64,000 nt of DNA from a virus, in IMG/VR virus record IMGVR_UViG_3300028173_000003, positions 1-64,000 of that record. One strand, given 5' to 3'. The notes below the pieces were generated by a model, which was not told the DNA's origin, searched no databases, and was given only the letters and a program-made list of their open reading frames with translations. This document shows positions 1 to 8,467 of the stretch, piece by piece. The first letter of the stretch is position 1. Every line of letters starts with the position of its first letter. The translations under genes were made by a program, and so were the position numbers.

Positions 1-279
1 CAAACAGTTCAATTTAGTAACACTACAGAGCTGAACAGCACGATCTATTTCTGTAGACTAAATCAGAACGAGTTCAATATGAGTTCTAATCCAACATATA
101 CAAGTGGATCAGAAATTCTTGTCAAAGATGGACAACACAAGACACCTCCACATGCTTACGTTTCAACTGTTGGACTGTATGGTGCAGATAATTCCTTATT
201 GGGAGTTGCAAAGTTGTCAACTCCCCTGAAAAAGTCCAGTGAAAACTCACTTACAATTAGGTGCCGCGCAGACTATTAG
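1..279 (+). CDS. Virion/fibre structural protein, C-terminal fragment
   Basis: The reading frame is open from base 1 to the stop at 277-279, so the gene begins upstream of the window. The first in-frame ATG (79) has no Shine-Dalgarno and is not taken as a start. The end of the protein matches the end of the protein encoded at 836-1981: both carry the pattern S-[TS]-V-x-[LI]-Y-x-x-[DE]-x-x-L-[LI]-x-V-A-K-[LM]-x-x-P-[LV]-[KR]-K about 15 residues from the terminus. The two genes are therefore paralogues. The beta-rich, Ser/Thr/Asn-rich composition suits a virion surface or fibre protein. This is inferred; the family is not named. Confidence 0.6.
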   Translation, partial: QTVQFSNTTELNSTIYFCRLNQNEFNMSSNPTYTSGSEILVKDGQHKTPPHAYVSTVGLYGADNSLLGVAKLSTPLKKSSENSLTIRCRADY

Positions 280-315
280 GCGACTTCCTATTTCTTTTAA
301 TTAAATAAAACCAAA

Positions 316-330
316 TACTAATTATATTAT
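316..330 (+). promoter_or_regulatory. Late-type promoter box CTAATTA
   Basis: CTAATTA at 318-324 is followed by TATTATAC. It ends 24 nt before the ATG at 349, which has its own AAAGGAG. It is one of 14 copies of CTA(A/T)TTA at this distance from starts in the window. Promoter function is inferred from recurrence and position. Confidence 0.5.
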
Positions 331-348
331 ACAAAGGAGCGACTTGTT

Positions 349-834
349 ATGCCAAAGAAACGGAACATCTCTATCTGGATTCCTGTGATCATATCTATCA
401 TTGTCAGCTTGACAGGGATCACTACCGCCTTCATTGGCAAGATGGACTTTGACGATAAAGGGAAAGCTCTTCAAGAACAAGTTGTTAAGAAAGATGTTCA
501 ACATGAGAAAGCCCTAAATCTGCTATTGCCAGAAGTCTTTAAGATTAAAGATGATGTCGCAGACTTGGCAACACAACAGGCAGAGTTTGAAAGGAAGATG
601 TATAAATTAATTCTGGATAGGAAAGTTGTACAAGTTTTCCCAGAAGAAGATGATTATGACGATGAGACTTTATTCTATGATGACGAATTTGATGATGAAT
701 TTGACGAAACAATGGAAGATGAGGTTATCATTATGGTTGCCCCAAAAAAGTCTCCCAAAATGAAAGGGCACAAAGTAAAGGTAAATGTTCAAATTATGCA
801 ATTTGAATTTGACAAGATGGAAGAAGTATTTTAA
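349..834 (+). CDS. Membrane-anchored acidic protein, unknown function
   Basis: 161 aa, started at the ATG behind AAAGGAG. After a basic N-terminus (PKKR) residues 9-30 form one hydrophobic segment, so the protein is probably anchored in the inner membrane by its N-terminus. A charged, probably helical region follows. Residues 100-125 are almost all Asp/Glu/Tyr, and the tail is Lys-rich. One TM plus a helical domain is compatible with a spanin-like or membrane-associated phage protein, but no family motif is recognised. Confidence 0.6.
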   Translation: MPKKRNISIWIPVIISIIVSLTGITTAFIGKMDFDDKGKALQEQVVKKDVQHEKALNLLLPEVFKIKDDVADLATQQAEFERKMYKLILDRKVVQVFPEEDDYDDETLFYDDEFDDEFDETMEDEVIIMVAPKKSPKMKGHKVKVNVQIMQFEFDKMEEVF

Positions 835-835
835 A

Positions 836-1981
836 ATGTATTTATACGAATTTGAAAGAAATGATGTAATCAATAACAGAATTAAAATGTATCCTTATAG
901 TCAATTTTTTATGTATCAAGGGGTGACATATTATAACAGTGACAATCAAAGTAGCTCATTAGGAAGTGTCCCGAGCGGGTACATCGATCTGTATGAACTA
1001 AATATTCACAGAGAAGAGAATGGATATGATCTGGTATATCCTTACATAACAAAAGATAGTGGATTAACTGCATTTAAGACAATCAGTACTGACGAATATA
1101 ATCAAGACTTTGTATATGGAGACGTAATTACAGGATCTTATCCAATGTCTGCAAGCATTACGAGCGAGTTTGTTTATCCTTCTACTGCCGAGACAGACGA
1201 AAGAAAACTTGATGCACTATATAACACACTAAATTATAATGCCAAATTGTCTCCATCGTATGTTGTGTCTTCGTCAATTAGAAACTTGTATGATGAAGAT
1301 TGGAGATTGATCTCAATTCCAAGTATCTTTTATGGGTCAACAATTAAGAAGGGAACTGTAGATTTAAAGTTCTATTTGTCGGCAAATTTGTCCTCAAGAC
1401 TACAAGACACAAACAAGAACGGAGAACTAATCGAAACGACAGGGAGTCATGCCGGTAATGTAGCAGGAGTTGTCTTGTATGATCAGGGATTCGTTCTTCT
1501 GACAAGTTCTTACGACATATCTGACGGAGCACACACAGAACCTTATCTTGGATCTGGCTCAATAACTCCACAATGGAGATACTTCATGTCAACAGAATCA
1601 AGTATTCCATCATCTTCATTTGATATGACATTTAACGGAACTAGTTATACCAACACCATGACAATGTTTGCAAAAGCTCCAAAAGGGGAATTGAATAGCA
1701 GCAATAACCCGACATTCATTACTCATGGGCAAGAATTGTCAGCCTCTGTTGGTGATGATAACTATTTCGAGAAGAACAACATAACAGTAAAGAATATTCA
1801 ACAAAGTCCATATGGAGCAGAGATGGATACGACAGCATCATTTGAGAGAACAACATACCTATCATCAGTCAATATTTATGATGAAGATAGGAACTTAATT
1901 GCTGTTGCAAAGATGGCAAATCCTGTACGTAAGAGAGAACAGGATGCATTCAATTTTAAATTAAAGATAGACTTAACATAG
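836..1981 (+). CDS. Virion structural / fibre-type protein
   Basis: 381 aa from the ATG at 836. An in-frame ATG at 785 exists but would overlap the preceding gene by 50 nt, whereas 836 lies 1 nt after its stop behind GGAAGAAG. The N-terminus (MYLYEFERNDVINNRIKMYP) is polar and the rest is rich in Ser, Thr, Tyr and Asn with beta-strand spacing, as in T4-type fibre and neck-associated proteins. Its C-terminal 40 residues are paralogous to the gene truncated at the left edge. I infer a virion protein repeated in tandem; the exact role is unknown. Confidence 0.6.
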   Translation: MYLYEFERNDVINNRIKMYPYSQFFMYQGVTYYNSDNQSSSLGSVPSGYIDLYELNIHREENGYDLVYPYITKDSGLTAFKTISTDEYNQDFVYGDVITGSYPMSASITSEFVYPSTAETDERKLDALYNTLNYNAKLSPSYVVSSSIRNLYDEDWRLISIPSIFYGSTIKKGTVDLKFYLSANLSSRLQDTNKNGELIETTGSHAGNVAGVVLYDQGFVLLTSSYDISDGAHTEPYLGSGSITPQWRYFMSTESSIPSSSFDMTFNGTSYTNTMTMFAKAPKGELNSSNNPTFITHGQELSASVGDDNYFEKNNITVKNIQQSPYGAEMDTTASFERTTYLSSVNIYDEDRNLIAVAKMANPVRKREQDAFNFKLKIDLT

Positions 1982-1990
1982 AGGTGAAAT

Positions 1991-2539
1991 GTGAAGTATT
2001 ACTTTGGGTACGACGTTAGTTCAAGTGCGATTGGAGTTTCTGTGATGGATGAGGATAAAAAGATTATTGTGTCAAAGGCATTACTTTTCGATCCTAAGAA
2101 GGAAACACTAGAGCAGAGAGCACAATTCTTTGAACAAGATTTAAAAATTATGTTGACAAAGTATAAGCCATGTGATATATTTGTAGAAGAACCTGCCAAA
2201 GCATTCGGACAAGGCAGCAGCAATGCCCAAACGATAGGTACTCTTCAAAGATTTAATGGAATGATTTGCTATGCTATCTATAGGAATACAAAGATACAAG
2301 CAAACCTCATTAATGCCAGATCTGCCAGAAAGTTAGTTGGTATCCCATATGTTCGAGGATTGTCAACAACTCAGTTAAAGAAATACTTGACAAGACATGT
2401 CAAAGAGATGTATGATGACTTTGAGATTGTATACACTACAAAAGGAAATTTGAAACGCGGAATTGCCGACAAAGCCGATTCCGTGATTGTCAATTTGGCA
2501 GGAATGAAAACAGGAGAAGAAGAGAGTGAAAGAACCTAA
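1991..2539 (+). CDS. RuvC-like Holliday junction resolvase
   Basis: 182 aa, started at GTG 1991 behind GAGGTG (the preceding ATG reads straight into a TGA). The protein has an RNase H-like RuvC fold. GYDVSSSAIG (residues 6-15) carries the first catalytic Asp (D8). IFVEEPAKAFG (63-73) provides the second acidic residue. IADKADSVIV (158-167) provides the last acidic pair (D160/D163). RuvC-family enzymes cut four-way junctions, here presumably in recombination intermediates before packaging; T4 uses the unrelated endonuclease VII for this. It overlaps the next gene by 14 nt, so the two are probably co-translated. Confidence 0.8.
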   Translation: MKYYFGYDVSSSAIGVSVMDEDKKIIVSKALLFDPKKETLEQRAQFFEQDLKIMLTKYKPCDIFVEEPAKAFGQGSSNAQTIGTLQRFNGMICYAIYRNTKIQANLINARSARKLVGIPYVRGLSTTQLKKYLTRHVKEMYDDFEIVYTTKGNLKRGIADKADSVIVNLAGMKTGEEESERT

Positions 2540-2768
2540 AGAGATGGTAAATCATCCAGATCACTATAAGGGTCATAACATTGAAGTTATTGACATCATT
2601 GAGGATTTTGATTTGGGATTTAGCTTGGGGAACATAATTAAGTATGTATTACGAGCCGATAGTAAAGGAAATGATGTACAAGATTTAGAAAAAGCTCTTT
2701 GGTATTTGCGGAGAGAACTTGATAACAGAGGAGTAAAACAAAATGAAGAAATTGGAAAAACTGCTTAA
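2526..2768 (+). CDS. DUF3310 (SaV-like) small phage protein
   Basis: 80 aa. The GTG at 2526 follows AGGAGAAGAAG and overlaps the stop of the resolvase gene; ATG 2544 is an alternative start. The signature is clear: VNHPDHYKG at the N-terminus, IEVIDIIEDFDLGF with LGNIIKYVLRA in the middle, and KALWYLRRELD near the end. This is the common DUF3310 nucleotide-metabolism-associated family of phages, whose biochemical role is not established. It overlaps the following gene by 26 nt. Confidence 0.85.
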   Translation: MKEPKEMVNHPDHYKGHNIEVIDIIEDFDLGFSLGNIIKYVLRADSKGNDVQDLEKALWYLRRELDNRGVKQNEEIGKTA

Positions 2769-3087
2769 AGAGCAAATCCTTCAAGAGATCCATGCGTTAG
2801 GGATGAATCAAAATAAGCCAGCACCAGCATTGGGATCGTCAACTATGATTGACGGATCGATTGAGGAGATTATTGCACACCTTAAACAAGCACTTGAAAC
2901 ATCTTCGTCATTTGGACTATTGCTTGTGACGCAGACAATTCAAGATGCCTTGACGATGGCAGTTGCAGCACTCGAACAGTTCAAGATGGACAACCGAATT
3001 GGGATGACCGATCCAACTGCTGATATTTATGTCCCACAAGATGACGGCCCTGTGGCTCTCTGGGAAAACAAAAAGCACAATAGATAA
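2743..3087 (+). CDS. Hypothetical protein with LLKEQILQE N-terminus
   Basis: 114 aa, overlapping the DUF3310 gene; AGAGGAG precedes the ATG. The first 20 residues form a Leu/Lys/Glu amphipathic helix of the kind that starts at least six other unrelated proteins in this window (see findings). A helical region around 38-80 follows (EEIIAHLKQALE and IQDALTMAVAALEQFK). No family is recognised. It could be an internal head protein if the N-terminal helix is a capsid-targeting peptide, which is speculative. Confidence 0.55.
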   Translation: MKKLEKLLKEQILQEIHALGMNQNKPAPALGSSTMIDGSIEEIIAHLKQALETSSSFGLLLVTQTIQDALTMAVAALEQFKMDNRIGMTDPTADIYVPQDDGPVALWENKKHNR

Positions 3088-3104
3088 CTAATTAGAGTAT
3101 AGGT
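3086..3104 (+). promoter_or_regulatory. Late-type promoter box CTAATTA
   Basis: CTAATTA at 3088-3094 followed by GAGTATAGG, directly after the stop of the preceding gene. It is 101 nt before the homing-endonuclease ATG at 3196, the longest spacing among the 14 copies; two hairpins lie in between. Confidence 0.45.
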
Positions 3105-3117
3105 CAAAGGTGAGGAC

Positions 3118-3156
3118 AGCACTGGCCAGTGTTTTTCTCTTTCCTCGTAAGAGGAA
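3118..3156 (+). terminator. Two small hairpins, possible weak terminator
   Basis: A perfect palindrome CACTGGCCAGTG (3120-3131) is followed by TTTTTCTCTTT. Then TTCCTC-GTAA-GAGGAA (3141-3156) forms a six-base-pair stem closed by a GNRA-type tetraloop. Together they could slow transcription or structure the leader of the endonuclease gene. The stem of the first is short, so the terminator call is weak. Confidence 0.35.
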
Positions 3157-3195
3157 TTACTCACACTTGATTTGCTACACAACGAGGAACAAACA

Positions 3196-4140
3196 ATGAC
3201 AAACAAAACAAGTGGTATCTATCAAATTAAAAACATAAAGAATGGGAAGATGTATATAGGACAATCCACTTGCATTAAAGAAAGGTGGGAAGTTCATCGA
3301 AAACTTTTGAATAGAAATCGACATACAAATCTTCATTTGCAAATGGAATATGATCGTTATGGTGAAAAGTCGTATGAGTATTCTGTTTGCGAGTTGGTTG
3401 AAGAGGAAAGACTTGACGAGCGGGAGATTTATTGGATATCTCGTCTCGATACTTTTCTGGATTGTGATAAGGGCTATAACAAATCCTGCGGAGGAGAAGG
3501 GGTAGGAAAAGGAGAAAATCATCCTTGTGCAAGGTTTGACAAAATGGCGATTGTCGAAATTAGGAAAGAATACAAAGACAACTCAGAATTGTTAATTAGA
3601 GACATTTGCCGAAAACGCAAAGTAGACGAGATGACAATTGGGAGAATCATTAGAAACAAAACATATTTTGATAAAGATTATATTCCACCAACAAAAGAAG
3701 AAATAAACAAAAAGAAAAGTAACAATGCCGCTGTCCGAATGATTGGGGATAAAAATCCTAATTTTGGAAAGTATGGAGAGGCAAACTCTAATTTTGGAAA
3801 GTATGGGGTAGATTCTCCAAATGCTGTTTTTACTAATGCTCAAATTGTTGAAATTAGAAAAAAATACAACGATAATGTGTCTCTAATTAGACTTGCCAGC
3901 ATGTATGATGTAAGTGATTCGACAATTGGAGCGATTGTAAGAAATGAAAGATATGTGGATGATAATTATCATCCACCAGAGAAGAATGTTATAAGGGTTA
4001 AAGTGACATGGGAACTTGTTGAAAAGATTCGAGAGAGATTTAATAAAGATAGTCCAACTCAAGTTTCGTTAGCAAGAGAATTCAAAGTTTCAGTTTCTTG
4101 CATTAACAACATTGTTCGAAACAAAACTTGGGTTATTTGA
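3196..4140 (+). CDS. GIY-YIG homing endonuclease with three HTH repeats
   Basis: 314 aa from ATG 3196 behind CGAGGAAC; an upstream in-frame TTG at 3172 is less likely. GIYQIKN with KMYIGQS (residues 6-22) is the GIY-YIG core, followed by the conserved Arg region (IKERWEVHRK) and a Glu in LDEREIYWI. The C-terminal half contains three modules of about 55 residues of the type IVEIRKKY - LA.MYDVS - TIGAIVRNE.Y, which read as helix-turn-helix DNA-binding repeats. It sits between the small-gene cluster and primase and is free-standing, a mobile gene rather than a phage-function gene. Confidence 0.85.
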   Translation: MTNKTSGIYQIKNIKNGKMYIGQSTCIKERWEVHRKLLNRNRHTNLHLQMEYDRYGEKSYEYSVCELVEEERLDEREIYWISRLDTFLDCDKGYNKSCGGEGVGKGENHPCARFDKMAIVEIRKEYKDNSELLIRDICRKRKVDEMTIGRIIRNKTYFDKDYIPPTKEEINKKKSNNAAVRMIGDKNPNFGKYGEANSNFGKYGVDSPNAVFTNAQIVEIRKKYNDNVSLIRLASMYDVSDSTIGAIVRNERYVDDNYHPPEKNVIRVKVTWELVEKIRERFNKDSPTQVSLAREFKVSVSCINNIVRNKTWVI

Positions 4141-4156
4141 TTTTGCATGATTTTCT

Positions 4157-4185
4157 TTGACAATTTATAGAATATGTTGTATAAT
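4157..4185 (+). promoter_or_regulatory. Consensus sigma-70 promoter before primase
   Basis: TTGACA at 4157-4162 and TATAAT at 4180-4185 are separated by exactly 17 nt, a perfect host-type promoter. It lies 27 nt upstream of the primase ATG (4213), in the gap after the endonuclease gene. It probably drives primase through the gp47/46 genes early in infection. Confidence 0.75.
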
Positions 4186-4212
4186 ATATCTATAACAAGT
4201 TAAGGATGTTTT

Positions 4213-5178
4213 ATGAACGAAGCTCAAAAGAAAATGGAGATTTTAAAACAAGTTCTTGGGTCTTCCATTCGCCAGGGAGATGAAAGTCTTTTTTATTGTC
4301 CATATTGTAAAAGCTCAAATCTAGATAAAAAGAAATTATCTATTAATATTAAGAAGGGATATGCAAAATGTTGGACGTGCGACAAGTCTTTTAAGAAGTT
4401 ATCAAGACTCGTCAAGCACTTTGGCACTAGTGAACAGCTATCTAAGTGGTATGAATTAACAAACGAATTTGTTCTTGACGGAACAGACTTAACAAATCTC
4501 TTTGGGAAGAAAGAAGAAAAACCAAAGAACATCAATAACTTAAAACTTCCATCTAATTTTCATTCTCTGACAGGAAGAACAAAGAATGAAAAGGAAGCAA
4601 GAGAATATCTTAAATCCAGAAACATTACAAATAGACAAATATTAAGATACCGCATAGGATATTCAGACTGGGGTGGTGAGTTTTCTTCAAGGATTATTAT
4701 TCCATCTTTTGATAATTATGGTCTTCTTAATTTCTTCATTGCAAGGGATTATCTCAAAAGTGCAAAGAGGAAAAGGTATTGGAATCCTGCCGTACCAAAA
4801 CAAGATGTTATCTTTAACGAGATTGATATCAACTTCAAAGAAGATATAGTTCTTGTTGAAGGTGTATTTGACGCCATTGTTGCAGGAGAGAATGCAGTTC
4901 CCATTTTGGGATCATCACTGGGAAAGAAAACAAGATTATTCAGAAAGCTTGTTGAAAATGATCCTCGTGTTTTCTTGGCATTAGATCCTGGAGCCAAAAA
5001 GAAAGAAATAAACATTATCAAGAAGTTGTTGGAGTTCGGTGTCGAATGTTACAAAGTGTCAATTGATGGATATGATGATGTTGGAATGATGACAAATGAT
5101 GTCTTCGAGAAGAGAAAGAAAGAAGCAGTATATATAAATCAACAATATTTAATGAGGTATCAAATGGGTATGGTATAA
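4213..5178 (+). CDS. DNA primase (DnaG / T4 gp61-type)
   Basis: 321 aa. An N-terminal CHC2-type zinc ribbon has YCPYCK (C29, C32) and CWTC (C53, C56). A TOPRIM catalytic domain follows: VEGVFDA (215-221), GSSLG (233-237) and LALDPGA (255-261) supply the Mg-binding acidic residues. It synthesises RNA primers for lagging-strand replication. No helicase domain is fused, so a separate helicase gene is expected outside the window. It sits behind the sigma-70 promoter at 4157 and its stop overlaps the next ATG (TAATG). Confidence 0.85.
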   Translation: MNEAQKKMEILKQVLGSSIRQGDESLFYCPYCKSSNLDKKKLSINIKKGYAKCWTCDKSFKKLSRLVKHFGTSEQLSKWYELTNEFVLDGTDLTNLFGKKEEKPKNINNLKLPSNFHSLTGRTKNEKEAREYLKSRNITNRQILRYRIGYSDWGGEFSSRIIIPSFDNYGLLNFFIARDYLKSAKRKRYWNPAVPKQDVIFNEIDINFKEDIVLVEGVFDAIVAGENAVPILGSSLGKKTRLFRKLVENDPRVFLALDPGAKKKEINIIKKLLEFGVECYKVSIDGYDDVGMMTNDVFEKRKKEAVYINQQYLMRYQMGMV

Positions 5179-5375
5179 TGAAATTTAAAAAAGGAGATAT
5201 TGTAAGATTAAGACTCTATCCACAAGGAAGAGATCTTTTTCTTATAAGTGTAGAATGTGAAGACTATCAGTACGGAAAGTTAACAAGGGTTCTCCCACTT
5301 CAAGGAAAGTATAAAATGCATGAACAGACATTCCCTCATCATTATCTTAAAGAGGCAAAATTGGTGAGCAGATGA
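5178..5375 (+). CDS. Small hypothetical protein
   Basis: 65 aa, translationally coupled to primase (TAATG overlap). It opens with FKKGDIVRLRLYPQGRD, a beta-turn pattern typical of small SH3/KOW-like barrels, and is basic. No family is recognised. The following gene overlaps its stop (ATGA). Confidence 0.55.
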   Translation: MKFKKGDIVRLRLYPQGRDLFLISVECEDYQYGKLTRVLPLQGKYKMHEQTFPHHYLKEAKLVSR

Positions 5376-5596
5376 AAAGAAGATGCAAAGCAAACGACAT
5401 TATAGTTACAAAGTGGCCAAACGAAGAGAGTGAAAAGAGATTTTTCAGAGTCGTTACTACAGATAAACCTTGGAAATCAACATTCCCAACAATAGAATTG
5501 GAAGTGTTGAGTGGTCCAATGAGGGGCGAGTCAGTTTGGGTATATGAAAAGACATTTGAAGGAGAATTTATAAATGAAGAGGAAGATAATGAATAA
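5372..5596 (+). CDS. Small hypothetical protein
   Basis: 74 aa, coupled to the previous gene by ATGA. The short beta-strand-like segments (DIIVTKWPN, FFRVVTTDKPW, TIELEVLSGP) and acidic tail suggest a small beta-barrel, as for its neighbour. No known function. Confidence 0.55.
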   Translation: MKRRCKANDIIVTKWPNEESEKRFFRVVTTDKPWKSTFPTIELEVLSGPMRGESVWVYEKTFEGEFINEEEDNE

Positions 5597-6887
5597 AAAC
5601 AAAGGGTTACGGATCTTGCATTTATCAGATTTGCACGTACAAAATCTAAAGTACCAAGAAGAATACAAGACAATCTTTGAGGAACTTTACAAGAAAGTAA
5701 AGGTACTAGATCCTGACGGGATCGTTATTACTGGAGACATCTTCCACTCAAAGACCCCATCTTCAGAAGCTTACGACATGGTGTCTAAGTTATTGAAGTC
5801 ATTGGCAGATATTAAGAAGACATATGTTCTATGTGGTAATCACGATATGAATGTGCGTAATAAAGATCGTCTTGATAGCATTACTCCTGTTGTAGATACG
5901 TTACAACATCCTAATATTGAATATCTTAAGTATTCAAGTATTCACCATATTAAGGATAATTTCTATTTTAATGTTCTTTCTCTTTTTGATGAGGACAATT
6001 GGGTTCCTTCCCCAAAGGATGATGGTAATGTCTACATTTCTCTCTATCACGGAGTTGTATCTGGAAGTCAGACAGAGTTTGGGTATAAATTTGAAAAGGG
6101 ACAGATTGATGACAATATTTTGTATTCAAGTACTTTTGGACTGCTGGGAGATATTCACCTACGTCAAGCATTAGGTGGCAGTGATCGTTTTTGGATGGCA
6201 GGGTCTCTAATTGCGACAAACTTCGGAGAGACAGAAGATAAAGGATTTCTTGTATGGGATATTGAAGATAAGGATGAATACAATATTGAATTTGTCAAAC
6301 TTAATAATCCTCATCCATTTATTAATGTTAAGGCAGAAGAACTTGATGATAAGATTGATTCTTTAAGAAGTGCAAGAGTAAGATTGATCACTGAACAAGT
6401 CTTGACCAAGGAAGAAGAAAGAAATATCAAGTTTAAAATTAATCAACAGTATCCTTATAGTATTAAGTTCCATACGAAGGTGAAAAAGTTAGCAGAAGAT
6501 GTAATGTCAACATCTGATGGTTTAACTGGGGATGTCCGTATTCAATCTGTGCAGGAACGATTGTTTGAAGAATTTGTAGGAGATGCACTTGATGAACGAG
6601 AGTTAAAGGAACTATTAGAATTAAACAAACAATATTCAGCCTTACTAGAACAAGAAGAAACAGCAAGAGGAACGACTTGGAAGGTGAAGACTTTAGAGTG
6701 GGATAATCTATTCAACTATGGAGAAGGGAACAAGATCGACTTCGAGAAATTGCAAGGCAATATTGTAGGAATATTGGGGAACAATTATAGTGGAAAGTGT
6801 GTGGATAAAAAAACCGAAATCGAAATAGAATTTGATGAAGAAGAAATTATAAATAAATTAGGATTCCTTCCAGATGAATTGAGTTAA
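5574..6887 (+). CDS. Fused gp47 nuclease + gp46 N-terminus + N-intein
   Basis: 437 aa. Residues 13-340 are a calcineurin-like phosphoesterase of the T4 gp47 / SbcD / Mre11 type: HLSDLHV (D19, H21), TGDIFH (D55), CGNHD (88-91), YHGVVSG and GDIHLRQ. Where gp47 should stop, the chain continues into the N-terminus of the SbcC/gp46 ATPase (WKVKTLEWDNLFNYGEG), reaching the P-loop GILGNNYSGK (399-408). The next residue, C409, starts a 29-residue intein N-half and then a stop. With the gene at 8096 it should give one gp47-gp46 recombination nuclease after trans-splicing. ATG 5589 (behind GAGGA) is an alternative start; both lie in the overlap with the preceding gene. Confidence 0.85.
   Translation: MKRKIMNKNKGLRILHLSDLHVQNLKYQEEYKTIFEELYKKVKVLDPDGIVITGDIFHSKTPSSEAYDMVSKLLKSLADIKKTYVLCGNHDMNVRNKDRLDSITPVVDTLQHPNIEYLKYSSIHHIKDNFYFNVLSLFDEDNWVPSPKDDGNVYISLYHGVVSGSQTEFGYKFEKGQIDDNILYSSTFGLLGDIHLRQALGGSDRFWMAGSLIATNFGETEDKGFLVWDIEDKDEYNIEFVKLNNPHPFINVKAEELDDKIDSLRSARVRLITEQVLTKEEERNIKFKINQQYPYSIKFHTKVKKLAEDVMSTSDGLTGDVRIQSVQERLFEEFVGDALDERELKELLELNKQYSALLEQEETARGTTWKVKTLEWDNLFNYGEGNKIDFEKLQGNIVGILGNNYSGKCVDKKTEIEIEFDEEEIINKLGFLPDELS
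6798..6884 (+). other. Split-intein N-half (29 aa)
   Basis: Begins with Cys directly after the P-loop GK and ends at the stop codon. It is very acidic (TEIEIEFDEEEI) and contains only intein block A. The complementary half (8096-8467) supplies blocks B and F, ends in His-Asn, and is followed by Ser. The short N-half places this among atypically split inteins. Confidence 0.85.
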
Positions 6888-6942
6888 TTCTTAAATAAAG
6901 TTTTCCCAGAGTAGTTACTACTTAATAATGGGGGAAAGTAAT

Positions 6943-8103
6943 ATGAAAAAAATATGTAAAACGTGTAAAGAGGAAAAGAGTAAGGAAGATTTTCCTCTTC
7001 ATGGCTATGTTAGAAAAAGTGATGGAGCTTCTTCTCGTCGTTCTGTTTGTAAAGAATGTTACAAAATTGTTGTAGCAAAAAATCATGTTAAAAAATACAA
7101 ACAAAAGAACAAACATGACAGAGATTTGGTTAGGTGCGAAATTTGTGGATATGAGGCAACATTATTAACGTCTCATATTCACTTTAAACACAAAATCAGT
7201 ATGGAGGAGTATAAGAAAAAATATAATACACCCATTTCATCTCCCTTTACACAAGAAATGAAAGATAATAGGAAAGAAACATCACCAACTTCAAAATTGT
7301 ATTGGATTAAAAAAGGATATACAGAAGAAGAGGCTGTCTCGATAGTTTCAAAAAGACAATCCACCTTTTCTTTGGAGAAGTGTGTTGAAAGAGATGGGGA
7401 AAAGAATGGAAGAAAAAGATGGGAAGAGAGACAAGAGTTATGGCAAAAATCTCTATTGAACAATACAGAAGAGTTTATTGATGATATGAATGAAAGAAAG
7501 AACCCTTGGAAGGAGGAGTTTTGGGAAAGGGACAGTTGGAAGGAGGATTACGCATCGAGAGTAAAAAAGGGTAACGGAGTTGTTCCTAAATTGCTTCTTG
7601 AATGTTTTGATGTTAAAGATTTGATTAAAATGCTGCCAACCATAGTTACTTACGAAAAATTAAGACAATATTTAAAGATAAAAGGGCTTCGAATAGCATT
7701 TAAAATTACAGAACAAAATGAAGAACACATATACAGAGAGATGATGAAAGAGTATTCTTTCGAACTTCCAAAAAATAGTAAGTCATTTGGACAAAAGTGT
7801 TATTATAATGGGATTATGTTTCGCTCTCTCGGGGAGGCAGAAATTGCGAAGTTTTTGGACAAAGAAGGAGTTTATTTTCTGTACGAGAGACGATATCCAA
7901 TAAAAGAAACAAGGTATTTGTATGATTTTTATTTGCCAAAATACGACTTGTATGTTGAGTATTATGGCCTTTCTTTGTACGGACCTTATAAGGAAAGGAT
8001 GGAAAAGAAAAAGAAAGAATTATTAGACAACAATATAAAATGTGTGTTTTCGGATGATGTGGAAAAATTAAAAGAATATTTAAAAGAGGAAATAAATGAA
8101 TAA
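6943..8103 (+). CDS. Homing endonuclease between split-intein halves
   Basis: 386 aa from ATG 6943 behind GGGGGAAAG; ATG 6928 is in frame but lacks a ribosome site. The N-terminus has two zinc-binding segments: CKTCKEEK...CKECY, and CEICGYE with a following H-x3-H and SMEEYKKKY. The C-terminal 110 residues resemble a PD-(D/E)XK / Vsr-like nuclease: FRSLGEAEIAKFL, LYDFYLPKYDLYVEYYG, and a Lys-rich helix. Position and type fit the fractured-gene arrangement in which a free-standing endonuclease gene lies between two split-intein genes. All three genes are in different frames. Its stop overlaps the next start by 8 nt. Confidence 0.75.
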   Translation: MKKICKTCKEEKSKEDFPLHGYVRKSDGASSRRSVCKECYKIVVAKNHVKKYKQKNKHDRDLVRCEICGYEATLLTSHIHFKHKISMEEYKKKYNTPISSPFTQEMKDNRKETSPTSKLYWIKKGYTEEEAVSIVSKRQSTFSLEKCVERDGEKNGRKRWEERQELWQKSLLNNTEEFIDDMNERKNPWKEEFWERDSWKEDYASRVKKGNGVVPKLLLECFDVKDLIKMLPTIVTYEKLRQYLKIKGLRIAFKITEQNEEHIYREMMKEYSFELPKNSKSFGQKCYYNGIMFRSLGEAEIAKFLDKEGVYFLYERRYPIKETRYLYDFYLPKYDLYVEYYGLSLYGPYKERMEKKKKELLDNNIKCVFSDDVEKLKEYLKEEINE

Positions 8104-8467
8104 AAAAATTACAATGGAAAAGTATTATGATTTTTTTAATAAATATGGGGATTGCAATGTAAAAGTGAGCACTCCTTATGGATTTAGAAAAATTGAAGCA
8201 ATTGCGATCACTGCCTTTGATAGTCAAGTTATGGAAGTAAGAACGAAAGAAGGGTTAAAATTAAAAACATCCCCAGACCACTTAATCAAATTAGCAAACG
8301 GAACCTTCACTAAGACAAAGACTTTGAATCCAGGAGATGACATTCAAACTGTAAATGGTTTAGATAAAGTTTCTGTTATTGTCACTCTTCCTTATAGAGA
8401 TGATTTGTACGATCTGCAAGTTGAAGAAGTTAAGCAATACTATTCTAATGGGATTGTTTCTCATAAC
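8096..8467 (+). other. Split-intein C-half (124 aa)
   Basis: Runs from the ATG to the HN before S125. It contains block B and the C-terminal splicing block with its His-Asn; no endonuclease domain is inside. The break between blocks A and B, rather than at the usual endonuclease position, is the atypical feature. Confidence 0.85.

Noticed and set aside
785-835. Upstream ATG extension of the virion protein at 836
   Set aside because: Would overlap the previous gene by 50 nt without a ribosome site; ATG 836 is correctly placed.
6888-6942. Possible group I intron or frameshift joining the two gp46 parts
   Set aside because: The break has intein splicing residues on both sides (Cys1, His-Asn, Ser+1) and separate start and stop codons. 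No intron core was seen, and exons joined at RNA level would retain intein sequence.
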